From Dastarcus helophoroides (lineage: Eukaryota; Arthropoda; Insecta; Coleoptera; Bothrideridae), in NCBI GenBank assembly GCA_028583605.1, contig CM053333.1, forward strand, positions 8,078,638-8,142,637: 64,000 bases of DNA, in the 5' to 3' direction. Within the stretch, counting starts at the first letter, position 1, and every line of letters begins with the position of its first letter. Of this stretch, positions 35,900 through 48,012 are shown piece by piece. The notes under the pieces are model-generated. The model saw only the letters and a list, made by a program, of their open reading frames with translations, did no database searches and was not told where the DNA came from. The position numbers and the translations under genes are program-made.

Positions 35900-37780
35900 A
35901 TTTTAGTAGTTCTTTGACTCGATCTAATTCCAGAGTCAAATCTTTTAAAATATTATAAATTGTGTTTATTTTAGGCCTATTCACTTCACACTCTGCCTAA
36001 AGTATTTCGATTGCGAGTAAGTCAGCACTTAGCAATTTTTGACATGTAAAGCGAGAGCTTACCTATCTAAATATGTACTTATTTGGCACCATTATAAACG
36101 ATATATACTATGTATTTACGTAACACCTTATGTTTTAATTAAAATTCAGCAGTTCAGTTCGCATCCTTTGTTAAAGTACGATATATCGGATAGATATTTA
36201 AATATGTAATTGTTATTACTAAACATAACATTTTTAGTACATATAGCAAAAGTTTAAATTCATTAATTTTAAAAAATACAAAGTTTGCGACTAGGAAATT
36301 AAGCAAGAAAAATTTAATTTTCAAAACTATAAAAAATCGTTGGATATGTATCATAATACATACTAAAATAATATATATATATTACGGCACAAACAAAATG
36401 TAATTTCAAAAATTAAACTGCGTAAATCTAATTATTACCTAATTAACTATTTAATAAATGTAAAATGGATGTTTTTGGCATTTTATGTACAACATATTTA
36501 ATAATATCTGAATTTTGTATTTAAAAAAATACAATTAGCCAAAAAAGCTTCAGAGAAAGGTATAAATCTTACATTTTTGAGCTTAGTAATGATATGGTAT
36601 ATAATGTAATAATAATAAATATTCATTGTATATAAACTGTAAAAATCGCATAAAATAACGTTGAAAGTTGTAGCGATTTTAAATAGAAAACAAAATTCGC
36701 AGAGAACATAGTAGAACCTGCAACGAACGACAGTTTAGAAATTTGCATATGAAAGGCGAAACTGAACTATTCTTCAATACTATTCAATTTGATATACAGA
36801 GTGTCCGCAAATTCCACCGATAACGCTTGACAGATTTAGAACAATAAATAAATACGATTTACGAAAAAACTTTAGTAAAAGTATTAGTTTTCGAGATATA
36901 GGGTGTCAAAGTTGTCAAGAAAAAAATGACTCCGTGTATATGCATTAAAATTTTCGGCCAAGAGTTAATAATAGTTCAGTTTCTTAATATTTATTTACGT
37001 GTAGTGTCATAAATCACCTGAATTCTGTTGATTAGATGGAGTAAACAATCCACTTCTTCCTGTATCCCTAGAAGTTGCAGATTCTGGAAGATCCCTGTCC
37101 GGGTAGGACATCATGACGACATTTGGTCGTTCTTCAGGAAATATATATCTACTGATGTTTCGTTTCAATGAGCCTTAAAAAGAACAAATTTCGATTATAT
37201 TTTGTGGAAGAAATATTTGCTTAATTTTCCATTCGTTCGATTGCTTTGGACGTCTATACGACTTTGCGATAATACGTGTATGCAGTATATATATGTAAAG
37301 AACAAATTAAGCAACGCAAATTGAATTGCCTTTTGCATTGTATATTCGGGCGCAAGCTTCGTGACACTCACGCGCATTTTATTGACGCCGTGTTTAAAGC
37401 TAACCGGCAAGTAAATAAAATAAATGTAAAACGCTCTTTAGAAACTCAAATAAGATTCTGCCGAATTAGCTTTTATTTTTGAATATGCTAAAATGCTTCA
37501 TATATCCTTAGCGATTAGTATGGATTTTTATAAATTAATACTTATTAGTAACTAACGTTAAATCTTATGTGTGGGAATTCGTTACGTTTATACAGGTTCG
37601 TGTAAGTTGTCAATAATGTAATATTAAGTCGCACTGAGAAGTCTCGTGTGCGAAATTATTTTAGATTTGTTCACTTATTCTTTTCTGTTGACATTTGAGA
37701 AAAACCAAATTGGAAAGTCACCCCGCCATCACTATACGTAAAATATATGTACGAGACGAGTTTAATGTGCAAACGATAGC
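35900..37780. other. AT-rich spacer, one element end near 36785
   Basis: No gene was found. 36785-36960 begins TATACAGAGTGTCCGCAAAT and includes TATAGGGTGTCAAAG, the same family of ends as at 24.66 and 56.0 kb. Remaining frames are short and unsupported. Confidence 0.4.
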
Positions 37781-37925
37781 TGAATGTTTTGAAAACATCG
37801 ATATATCGTTTGTAAACATCGATGTTTTACCATCGATGTTTTACCATCGATTGTAAAGTATAAAGAATATCGATGCATCGTTCAGTTTATAAACGATGTT
37901 TGAAAAATCGATGTATCGTATCGCA
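37781..37925. repeat. ATCGAT-rich short repeat cluster
   Basis: AACATCGATGTTTTA and close variants recur about six times, giving many overlapping palindromes. Similar clusters lie at 43020-43100 and 44830-44950. Confidence 0.6.
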
Positions 37926-38043
37926 ACAGAATCAGCGCCATCTGTTGCATAAAATAAATGGTAATGGGGCAAACGGCCACATAATTTTGTAATTTGTCAC
38001 CCGATGGCAGCAGTGTATATTTAACAAATTTATGCTGAATTTG

Positions 38044-38661
38044 CATATATGTAATACTTCTATATGGCGTGTTTTGTCCCTTTGTTTGTGTCAAAAGGCG
38101 CGATGGATATATATGTTTGTCTTTTTCAAGGACAGCATATATTAACCAATCCCAAAGTTTATTTCAAATATCCCTATTCTCGTCAGTTGTCATTGTTGTT
38201 GTTCATTTATTAGTGTTCCCGCCCATCTTGTCATCTGTTCCGCTATAAATAATAGAATGCGTGTCCTTGAAAAAGTACGACATATACTTTCATATCACCT
38301 TTTTGACAAAGCATATTGCAGTGGCGACTATACCATATATGTAATACTTCTAAATGGCGTGTTTTGTACCTTCGATTGTGTTCAAAAGATGCGATGGATA
38401 TATATGTTTGTCTTTATGGAGGACAGAATTTATTAACCAATCCCGCTTCTCGTCAGTTATCTTTGCTGTCATTCATTTATTAGTGTTCCCGCCCATCTTG
38501 TCATCTGCTCCCGCTATAATTGAATGAATGCTTGTACTCCAAAGAGTACGACATATACTTTCATCTCACCTTTTTGACAACGCATTTTGTAGTGGCGATT
38601 ATACACAACACGCCATATAGAAGTATTACATATATGGACTATACACAACACGCCATATATG
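38044..38661. mobile_element. Family C transposon, outer copy of a nested pair
   Basis: The outer element has a perfect 8-bp duplication TGAATTTG (38036-38043, 38662-38669). It begins CATATATGTAATACTTCTAT and ends with a shortened inverse of it, about 13 bases missing near the right end. It is interrupted by a second member of the same family at 38334-38636. Confidence 0.85.
38334..38636. mobile_element. Family C transposon, inner copy
   Basis: This is a 303-bp element with both terminal inverted repeats, inserted in the same orientation near the right end of the outer copy. It is flanked by a perfect 8-bp duplication GACTATAC (38326-38333, 38637-38644). The interior closely matches the outer copy, including ATTTATTAGTGTTCCCGCCC and TACGACATATACTTTCAT. 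It has no ORF. Confidence 0.9.
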
Positions 38662-38964
38662 TGAATTTGTATGCCGCAGATACAATTGTGTCAAAATTGA
38701 TAGTTTAGATATTTTTATTTGGCAATCTATAAAAAGCCTAAATTTTGAAAGAAAAATGAAAACTTTTACAAAAGTTTTTCCAATATTAACTTTAAAAATT
38801 CGATAACATAAACTGAATTTATTAATTAGCATTTTTTAAAATTTCGATTTTAGATTCACAATTATTTATTATTTATCGCTGGCAATGGCGAACTTCGTAC
38901 CACCTCAGAATAAATAAATATTGTGTTAACTCATTAGCTGGGTTAAATTACATTAAAATATTTA

Positions 38965-39840
38965 ATACGCTCGCACGCGCGAAGCCACAACGTCCTGTGC
39001 CGGTTTCCGTGTGAATCCTACGCGAAAAACCACTAAAAACGGGCCATTATCAAAGGAGATATAGCGCCATATATTGGAAACTAGTTACAACACGTTTACA
39101 GTTGATTAAGTTGCGATAGTTTCATGTTCCTGTTATAAATCAGAGATGGCGCTCTGCAGGATCCCATATAAAAATTTTGTTCCTGTATTTTTTCGATATT
39201 TTAGTAGTTATCTGTTATTCGAAACCGAAATAAAAAGCAGCCGTTCTGGAATTTTAAACAATGTAACAGACCTTGCCTTATACAGAGTATCCACACACGT
39301 ATAGGGTGCAAAATACTAAGATATCTCACTAGTGATTAAAGTTACGGATAGCTTTTAGGAAACAATTCCTCCTCTTTTGCAAAGCTCTACAAAATTAAAA
39401 TATGACAAAGTATATAGGGTGTTTAATTTTTAATGTAATGTTGCAAGATTTTTTATAAAAATCCTTATAAATCTTTATAAAAATTTTGCTAATATGAATT
39501 TTTAAAATGTGGCTCGAAAAAAAATAATAGTAGGGAGTGGTAACCAAGCGATTGTCTTGGATTGTAAAAGTGCATCTAAGCAAAAGAAATATAACGCCAT
39601 CTACTGAAAACTGGTTACAACAAATTTTCGCTTAGTGTAGGTTGTAATACGTTTGTTCCTGTTATGAATCAGAGATGGCGCTGCACACGGATTCCTAATA
39701 AATCATTTTTTCGTGATTTTTTTCAATATTTTAGTCTTTATTCTGCTATTCGAGGTCGAGGCAAATCCAACAAAGATCATAAAGACCTGTCCAGCTATTC
39801 TGAAGTTATAAATGATGTAACTAACACGACTTTGTTTTAT
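38965..39840. repeat. Dispersed repeat family B, copy 2
   Basis: This has the same two-module layout as 29440-30650 without the transposon insertion. Modules are at about 39063-39152 and 39592-39683, with the same linker, ending near GAAGTTATAAATGATGTAAC. Divergence from copy 1 is moderate, so the family is not recent. Confidence 0.75.
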
Positions 39841-39929
39841 ACATATATATTTATTATTATTTTAAATTATTGGGGCAAAAAGAAAAGAAAGGAGTTTTTA
39901 TCTTTATCAAAATCTCTAGTTTAAACTTA

Positions 39930-41290
39930 AAATATTTAATTCCTTTAAGACAAGTTTTTTAACATACACTTGCTTTTATCAAAGTTTTAATTTTAATTTC
40001 GTAGTTTAATTGAAATTCTCTGGAAAAAACTAGAAATTTTCAGAAACGAGATAAACATTTTTAGAAAAAGACTAATTTTCGAGTTAAAAGTAATTATTTT
40101 CACACAAAAACCAAAACAGAATTCTCAGTGTTTCGACCCGAATTTCTGAAGTACAAATTTTCAAGAAGTTCTCAATTTTCAAGTAATAAATTTTACTACG
40201 TAGTCTGTGCTTTTGCTTTGTATATTTTTGTAATTTTAAATATTATTCAAAATTTCGAATTTTTTCCTAAATTTTGCATCAAACCAAATTTCCAAATTTT
40301 ATTTTTAATAATTTTAGGTTTATCTCGAAAGCGAAATTTTTTCTCAAAGTTTGGGAATTTTTTAAACTCGAAAACTTGAGATTTTTTTATAAATGTTTGA
40401 CGTTTTCCTCGAATATATACTACGATTGTAATCTCGAAATATCAACTTTTTTGACGATTTAAAGCTCCAAAACGAAATTTCCAGGCAAAAAGAAAATGAA
40501 AAAATGTGTAGTTCAAACTTAAAATCGTATATTTCGACCCTTTTCGATCTGTTATTTTTTTCAGAAAAAATTTAAAATTTCTACAGAAAAATCAACATTT
40601 TTAAGAAAGTCTAATTTCTGAGTCAAAAGTAAAAATTTCTAAATAAATACCAAAACAGAATTCTCAATATTTCGACCCAAATTTCTAAATTACAAATTTT
40701 CTAGAAGTTCCCAATTTTTAAGTAATAAATTTTAGTAAGTAGTTTGTGCTTTACTTAAACATTGCATATTTTTGTAATTTCAAATTTTACTCAAAATTTC
40801 GAATTTTTTCCTACAATTTTGCATCAAACCGAATTTCCAAATTTTATTTTTATTAATTTTAGGTTTATCTCGAAAGTTGAAATTTTTTCTCAAAGTTTGG
40901 GGTCTAATCCTGAATTTTTTAAACTCGAAAACTTGAGATTTTTTTTAATAAATGTTTACCGTTTTCCTCGAATATGTACTACGACAGTAATCTCAAAATA
41001 ACAACTTTTTTGACAATTTTAAGCTCCAAACGAAATTTCCAGGCAAAAAGAAAAAAAAAATGTGTAATTCAAACTAAAAATCGTATGTAGATTTCGACCC
41101 TTTTCAATTTTATATTTTTTCAGAAAAAAATTAAAATTTCCAAAAAAAAAATCAACATTTTTAAGAAAGTCTAATTTTTGAGTCAAAAGTAAACGTTTCT
41201 AAATAAAAACCGAAAACAGAATTCTCAAAATGTCAAACCTTATTCCCAATTTGGAATATTTAAGAAGTTGTCAATTTTTGAGTAAACATT
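39930..41290. repeat. Satellite with ~550-bp higher-order units
   Basis: The marker AAAACAGAATTCTCA recurs near 40113, 40652 and 41216 (periods of about 540 and 562). Between markers the first two units match closely, including TTTGCATCAAACC and the ATCTCGAAAG and TTTTTTCTCAAAGTTTG blocks. The base texture is degenerate GAAATTT words. No genes. Confidence 0.8.
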
Positions 41291-41344
41291 TTAATACCTA
41301 CTACTAGAAATTAGAAATTTTTATCAAAATTCCATGCTTAAATT

Positions 41345-42195
41345 TGAAAAATCAACGCTTTGCCGCAGAATTCTCTAAATTTGCTATTATTGGTAGTAGT
41401 AGCAGATACGTTGATTTTTAGCCTTAAAGTAATTTTACCTCGAAGGATAAAAAAAATAAATTTTAAATGTACCAAAAATTTAAAACTTTTGATTCACGAA
41501 AAATCAGCGCTTTGTCGTAGAAATCTCTGAACTTGCTATCATTAGAAATAGTAATAGAAACATCCTATTTTTAACGTTTAATCAATTTTAGCTCTACGGA
41601 TGAAAAAGATAAATTTTAAATGTGACAAATATTTGAAACAATCGATTCATGAAAAATCAACGCTTTGCCGCAGAATTCTCTAAATTTGCTATTATTGGTA
41701 GTAGTAGCAGATACGTCGATTTTTGGCCTTAAAGTAATTTTACCTCGAAGGATAAAAAGGAAAAATTTAAATCTACCAAAAATTTGAAAATTTTGATTCA
41801 CGAAAAATCAGCGCTTTGTCGTAGAAATCTCTGAACTTGCTATCATTAATCAATTTTAGCTCTACGGATGAAAAAGATAAATTTTAAATGTAACAAATAT
41901 TTAAAATAATCGATTCATGAAAAATCAACGCTTTGCCGCAGAATTCTCTAAATTTGCTATTATTGGTAGTAGTAGCAGATACGTCGATTTTTGGCCTTAA
42001 AGTAATTTTACCTCGAAGGATAAAAAAAAATTTTAAATGTACCAAAAATTTGAAAATTTTGATTCACGAAAAATCAGCGCTTTGTCGTAGAAATCTCTGA
42101 ACTTGCTATCATTAATCAATTTTAACTCTACGGATGAAAAAGATAAATTTTAAATGTAACAAATATTTGAAACAATCGATTCACGAAAAATCAAC
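41345..42195. repeat. Dimeric tandem repeat, period 266-305 bp
   Basis: Two related half-units alternate: one with CGCTTTGCCGCAGAATTCTC, the other with CGCTTTGTCGTAGAAATCTC. Full periods start at 41351, 41656, 41924 and 42190. The first period retains about 38 bases deleted from later ones. Confidence 0.85.
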
Positions 42196-42569
42196 GCTTT
42201 TTTAATTCCAAATTTAGAAATCTCTTGCATTAACCAAATTTTATTTTTATAAATTTTAGGTTTTTCTCAAAATTTGAACTTTTTTCTCCAAATACGGAGC
42301 TTTATCTTAAAGTTTTTCAAAAATTCGAGCATTTTTTATAAATATTTGTTATCAAAGTAAAAATTTTTAGAATTTTGAGTTTAACTTTTTAATGTTCTCC
42401 AGTGCATATAGCTGTAATTTCGAAATGTCAAATTTTTTCAACATTTTAATCTTCTAACGTAATTTTCGGTTCAAAAACATGGACCTCGAGTTTTAAATCA
42501 AAATTTGGAAAAAAAATACAAATAAAAAGGGGTTTAAATTCGGAAGGAAAATATTTCTCATTTCATAAA

Positions 42570-44030
42570 ACTAATTTAAAAAATTTAGACGCAGGAAGGC
42601 CATCAATAAAAAAAATGTTTCAAAAACTCCGTGTTTAAATGCGAAATTACGAGTTTTCTCTCGACATTTCGATTTTAATCTGGAATTTTCGATTCTATTC
42701 TCGAAATTCCAACGTTAAAGTCGAAATGTCGACTTTGATCTCGAAGTTTCGACTTTGGTCTCGAAATTTCGACTTTGATCTCGAAATTTTGACTTTGATC
42801 TCCAAATTTTGATATTTTTCTCAAAATTTCGTTTTTCATAATCTTAAATTTCGTTTTTTATAATCCCAAATTTCGACTTTAACCCAAAAATTTCGAGAAA
42901 AAAAATTGAAATTTTGCTTAATAAAAAAAAAAAATTATTGAACACACTCTACTGCCATCTGTCTATATTGTATGATAAGGGGCGTGGTGGAGCTCAACTT
43001 TCATCTGTCTAACAGCTAGGGATATATCGATATTATTTTTTAATGAAACATCGATGTCTAAAACATCGGTATTCGGGAACGATACATCGATGTTTTGCCG
43101 TTGTTTTTTAAATACTTAATTGCGAGTTTAAGAAGCCAAAATTATAAAGGCGTAGAAAGGAATTTAAAAAGAGTTTTTTAGACATTTCAAGTTTAAAGTT
43201 GAAATTTCGAGTTTTTTCTCGAAATTTCGACCTTAATCTTAAAAATTCGACATCTTTTTGAAATTTCGTCTTTAATTTTGAAATTTCAACTTTTCTTTCG
43301 AAATATCTAGATTAAAATGAATCAATTTGAAGATAATCAAGGACCAATCCGTTCCACCAAAACCGAGATTAGAGTTGAATTTCTTTTTTGAATTTTTTCT
43401 CGAAATTTCGACTTTTTCTTGAAATTTCCACTTTTTCTCGAAATTTCGACGTTTTCTTGAAATTTTGACTTTAATCTCGAAAATTCGACTCTTTTTCTTG
43501 AAATTTCGCCTTTAATCTTGACATTTTGACTTTTCGATCGAAATTCCTAGATTAAAATCAAAATTGCTACTTTGATCTTGAAATTTCGAGTACAAACTCG
43601 AAATTTCGACGTTTATGTCAAAATTCCTATACTCTGTGATTAAGTTAAGCAGATGAAAGTTGCGCCCCACCACGCCTCCTATAGTACAATATTAACAATT
43701 GATAGTAGTGTACGTTCAGTAATTTTAATCTTTAGTAACCAAAATTTCGACTTTTTTTCGAAATTTCTAGGTTAAAAATTAAAATTTGAAATTACAGTCA
43801 AAATTTCGAGAAAAAAGTCGAAATTTCGAGATTAGAGTCGAAATTTCGAGATTAGAGTCGAAATTTCGAGATTAGAGTCGAAGTTTCGAGATTAGAGTCA
43901 GAATTTTGATTTTAATCTTGTTATTTTGAGAAAAAGGTCGAAATTTCGATATAAAATCGAAATGTTGCATCTTAACTCGGAAGCTTATAAAACATTTTCT
44001 TTTAATTGATGGCACTTCTAAGCCTAATTT
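42570..44030. repeat. Foldback satellite structure 2
   Basis: Order on the + strand: motif L (about 42588-42625), T-rich array TCTCGAAATTTCGACTT (42640-42900), hinge H in inverse orientation (42925-43015), an ATCGAT cluster (43020-43100), motif L again (about 43140-43170), a T-rich array (43190-43620) broken near 43317-43365 by an FB1 retroposon end, hinge H (about 43626-43735), an A-rich array (43790-43970), then L inverted (about 43985-44030). The right half repeats the plan seen at 18281-20090; the left half looks like a partial copy joined head to tail. Confidence 0.65.
43317..43365 (+). mobile_element. FB1 retroposon, 3' end only
   Basis: AAGATAATCAAGGACCAATC followed by CGTTCCACCAAAA is the conserved 3' end of the FB1 family, severely 5' truncated and embedded in the T-rich satellite array. 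No target duplication is certain. Confidence 0.65.
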
Positions 44031-45012
44031 CCTTCATTATTATTTGTTATGAAGTGACAATTATTTTCCTTCCGAATTAAAACCAAAATTTTTATTTACT
44101 TATTTACTGTAAATTTTGACTTAAAGCTAAAAATATATGTTTTTAAATTTTCAAAAAATGTATACATTTGCAGATTACGGCCGTATATTGGGGAAATACT
44201 TTAATATTTAAAGTTAAAATGGAATTTTAATAATTTCTACTTTAACCTCAAACAATTATAAAAAATTCTCGAATATTCAATAAAAAATCAAGAAAAGAAA
44301 GAAAAGAAATTTAAGGGAATTCGAGAGAACTCTGGATTTAAAAAAGATAATTAAAATTTGGGAATTAGGTCCAAAATTTTAAGAATTCTGTTTTGATTTT
44401 GATTTGGAAACTTATATTTTTGATTCAGAAATTAGGCTTTTTTAAGAATGTGGATTATTTTCTATGAAAATTTCGACTTTTTTTAAAATAAAATAAAAGA
44501 TAAAAAAGTTGATATTTACTTAAAACAAAATTTTTAATGAAACTGTTGGAACTAGAAATTTTGCTAAAAACTAGAATTTTTCATTTTCTTTTTGTCTGGT
44601 TTCGTTTGGAGCTTAAAATTATCAAAAAAGTCTATACTTCGAGATTAGGGTCGTACACATTCGGGGAAAATGTCAATATTTAAAAGTAAAACTTAAAATG
44701 AAAAAAAAATTGTACAATACATTCTCAAATAATTATAAAAAATTCTCGAATTATCGAGTTTAAAAATTCAAAATTAGGTTCGAAATTTTGACTTTGTCAT
44801 CTTACTTCTCAAACTCGCAATGAAATATTAAAAACAATTGGAAAAACGTCGATGTGTCGTTACTGAACGTCAATGTTTGGGTCATTGATCTTTCATTAAA
44901 CAATATCGATGTTCAAACATAGATACTTTTTTGAACGATATTGCATCCTTAGTCAGATGCCAAAAAATACAGGCAGACGTAATCTATAATAATTAATCTT
45001 TACTAGTATATA
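44031..45012. repeat. Degenerate satellite tail and ATCGAT cluster
   Basis: This is AT-rich degenerate satellite without a clear period. 44830-44950 holds another cluster of short palindromes (GTCGATGTGTCG, AATATCGATGTTC). No gene. It ends at the TA target of the mariner. Confidence 0.5.
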
Positions 45013-46291
45013 CGAGGTGGTCCGATAAGTACTTGGCCTACAAAAGAAAAACGAAAATTTTGGAAAAATGGCGATTTATTTCTCAACGTAGTCTCCTTTT
45101 AACTCGATACACTTGACCCAGCGATGCTTCAACTTCTTTAACCCGTCTGAAAAATACGTTTTCTCGAGGTCTGCAAAGTAGGCCTCCGTGGAGGCGATGA
45201 CCTTCCCATTCGACTCAAATTTCTGCCTGACAAGTGATTGTTTCAAGTTTGGAAATAAATTGAAGTCGCACGGGGCAAAATCTGGAGAATACGGTGGATG
45301 GGGCAGCAGATCGTAGCCCAATTCGACCAATTTGGCCGTGGCGAAGGCGGAGGTGTGAGCCTGTGCGTTGTCATGGTGGAACAGCACTTTTTTTTTCGCC
45401 AAATGGGGCCGTTTTTTCTGCAATTCGGCGTCGAATCGGCCCAATAATTCGGCGTCGAATCGGCCAAATAATTCGGCATAGTATAGCGCTGTGATCGTTT
45501 TGCCCTTCTCCAGGTAGTCGATGTAGATCACACCTTGTGAATCCTAGCCATCACGTTTCCGGCCGATAGGACAGTTTTCGCCTTCTTTGGAGCACGTTCA
45601 CCGGGTGAAGTCTACTGTTTCGACTGTTCCTTGGCCTCTGGCGTGTACCAGTGGATCCATGTTTTATCGACGCAGAAACTCCTTCGGATTGCGCTTGAAC
45701 AGCGTCAAATACTGCTTTGAAGTGGTCTCACGGTTGCGCTTGTTGTCCGGAGTGAGCAAACGCGGCATCCATCGCGCCGACAGCTTTCTCATGACCAAAA
45801 TTTCATGCAGGATAAGACCCACGCGGTCTTTTGAGATGTCTACTGTCTCAGCTATCTCGCGTACTTTCAATCGGCGGTCTGCCAATACGAGATCCTGGAT
45901 TTTTGTCACCTTATCCTCCGTAGTATCCGTTATCGGGGCACCTGGGCGATGCTCATCAAAAACCGACGTGCGACCACGCTGAAACTCGTTAAACCAATTT
46001 TTGACGGTCGCCATCGAAGGAGAAGAGTCACCCTAGACAGCATCCAAGTGCTCTTTGATTTCCCTGCGCGACTCCCCTTCCAAAAACAAGACCAGTATTG
46101 CTCTTCTTCCAATTTTTCTAAAATCCGCGGAGACGCCCGCTTCCACACGCAGTGAAAACAAAACTACGAATCCGATTTGGCTGGAATTTCGGCAGTAGCC
46201 GTCTACGAGAATGTATTACACGATAGTAAATTTCTCTTGCGATGGTGGCGCCATCGGGCGGTGAGGCTAAGTACATATCGGACCGCCCTCG
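45013..46291 (-). mobile_element. Near full-length mariner transposon
   Basis: The element is 1279 bp, close to the usual ~1.3 kb for mariner. It has inverted ends CGAGGTGGTCCGATAAGTAC (left) and CGAGGGCGGTCCGATATGTA (right, reverse complement), and TA on both sides (45011-45012, 46292-46293). It contains one transposase gene on the minus strand that is no longer intact. Confidence 0.9.
45076..46155 (-). pseudogene. Mariner transposase, broken
   Basis: Fragments on the minus strand cover the whole transposase. The N-terminal helix-turn-helix region runs through FLEGESRREIKEHLD and VKNWFNEFQRGRTSVFDEHR; next come the linker, the first catalytic aspartate in VDKTWIHWYTPE, the second in HHDNAQAHTS, and the third in YSPDFAPCDFNLFP (DD34D). 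Lesions include a stop near 46035, a small deletion with frameshift just before the first aspartate (near 45665), a TAG near 45613 and a frameshift near 45540. A 24-bp stretch encoding GRFDAELL is duplicated in tandem at about 45430-45475. It cannot make active transposase. Confidence 0.9.
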
Positions 46292-46293
46292 TA

Positions 46294-47001
46294 AATGCGA
46301 AAGTGTGTTTGTTTGTCCGCATTCCAGGGCTTAATTACTGGAGTAATTTTGACGAAAATTGATATAGACATTCTTTGCGATGCGAAATAATTAGTAGGCT
46401 ACTTTTTATCCCAAACTTATATCCAGAAAAATTAAATTACCTTTTTATACGATGTTGGAGAAAAGTGTGATCTTTATTTTGACAGCGGCCTCTTTTTTTA
46501 CGACTCCGAACTATTACCATAGAAGTAGGCATCTGTATTATCCATTTAAGCAATATTACGTTACCGGCTTGCAATTTGAACTGAAAATTAATTTCGAATT
46601 TCATTTAAATGTAAAATTGTTCTGAAACTTCCATTCAGTTGTATTGCAGTTATTTATTCAAGTTTGCTGACAAGTCGCGGGTAACAGCTAGTAATTATTA
46701 AGTCATCAAATCTTCCTCTCGTTTTATATGATTTGAAAATCAAAGTGGTAAATGGCGATATGAAAAATATTTTTTTTTTACTTAGGAAATGACAAGTATT
46801 AAAAATTACTTACTCTCTCTGTGAAGGTCGTTTTTCATCTCCGTAGTTCTAGGTGGAGAAGACGGCATCGGAATTTCTGAAAATATAAAAGGATGAATAT
46901 TGTCTTTGCGAAACACCGTGGCATCAAACAACACGCGAACATGATTTGGAGGGCGTAGTATTTTTAGATAACTGGAATGGGAAGAGTAAAGCTGAATCCA
47001 T
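46294..47001. other. AT-rich spacer, no gene seen
   Basis: Only short unsupported frames are present. GATGGTGGCGCCATC near 46240 is a short perfect palindrome. No element ends were identified. Confidence 0.4.
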
Positions 47002-47243
47002 ATCAATAAAAATTTGTGTTGTGCGTTGCATTTTGGAATTTAAAAAACATATTATTTATGCAAGGTCAATTATTTTGTAGTATAAATAGTTATTTTGGGT
47101 GTTATAGCACCAAATCCGTTTGCATGAGTCCTAAATTCTTCAAATACAATGCAAAAACTAAATACTTGAGTGTATGTCAAAAAACCTGGATAGAACCTAA
47201 CTTTTTGTGACAAATACAACGCACAACACAAAGTTTTATTGAT
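47002..47243. mobile_element. 242-bp MITE with ~32-bp inverted ends
   Basis: The left end ATCAATAAAAATTTGTGTTG and onward is mirrored at the right end, with about two mismatches over 32 bases (TTGTGTTGTGCGTTG is shared exactly). The interior is non-coding. No target duplication longer than 2 bp is evident, so the superfamily is open. Confidence 0.65.
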
Positions 47244-47820
47244 GTAGATACAGTTTAAGAATCACGGTTTGGATATTTCATTTTGTTCACGTATAAAACA
47301 CATTTTTGCAAATGATTTAATTTTTACCTTTATGATCTTTACTGCATAAGTAGGTATGTAATATTGGAAAGTTATTAGGCTCGTTTGGTTAAAACTTGTA
47401 AAGAATGAAGTAATTTATTAGATATACAAAAGGGATGAAGTTATTTCTCACTCTAAATCCTTACTAATATCTAAATTCGAAAGTGTGTTTGTCTGCCTGT
47501 TTGTCCACTTCAGTGTTGCCAGATTACCCGTACCTGGTCGATGTTCTACTCTCGCGCATATGGCACAACTTATTTTCTATGTAATTAAATGCAAAATTTG
47601 GCAATGACAACACGACGAAGGCGTCATCTAACGATGAGGGTCCAAAACTTAATATAACTTTGCTATGGTCTAACAATTAAACGATTTAAGTAATAATCAA
47701 ACTAAAATACAATTTAAACAATGCACAGTATGCACACATTGAACTTGTTAATCAATTTGATTTTTAGTATTGTAGGCTGTACTGAGTGCAATAATATGAA
47801 TTAAAATAAGAAAATATTAA
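47244..47820. other. AT-rich spacer, no gene seen
   Basis: No exon, RNA gene or repeat boundary was recognised here. Confidence 0.4.
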
Positions 47821-47821
47821 C

Positions 47822-47894
47822 GGGCGCGGTGGCCCAATAGTAAAAGCGTACAATTCCCATGTAGTAGGTCCCGGGTTGGATCCCCGGTCGCCAT
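47822..47894 (+). mobile_element. tRNA-derived SINE head
   Basis: The sequence has tRNA-like internal promoter boxes: a box A-like GGTGGCCCAATAGT and a box B-like GGGTTGGATCCC about 40 bases later, then a 3' half resembling a T arm and acceptor. Extra bases in the D-arm region and the lack of a clean cloverleaf argue against a working tRNA gene. The unrelated downstream sequence (to about 48040) may be the SINE body. Confidence 0.6.
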
Positions 47895-47978
47895 CGTACT
47901 TATATCTAAAAATATACTCTGTACTGTTAACATTTTGGTGCGACGTCAGCATGGTGGTGATGCGGCAGTATATTGGTC

Positions 47979-48012
47979 GCGTCACCAACATACTGCAATA
48001 TGTTGGTGACGC
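47979..48012. repeat. Perfect 14-bp hairpin next to the SINE
   Basis: GCGTCACCAACATA and its exact reverse complement are separated by CTGCAA. It sits within the possible SINE body and could be a structured part of its RNA. Confidence 0.7.

Noticed and set aside
47822..47894. A functional tRNA gene
   Set aside because: The D-arm region is too long and irregular and a clean cloverleaf with a clear anticodon cannot be drawn; a SINE head fits better.
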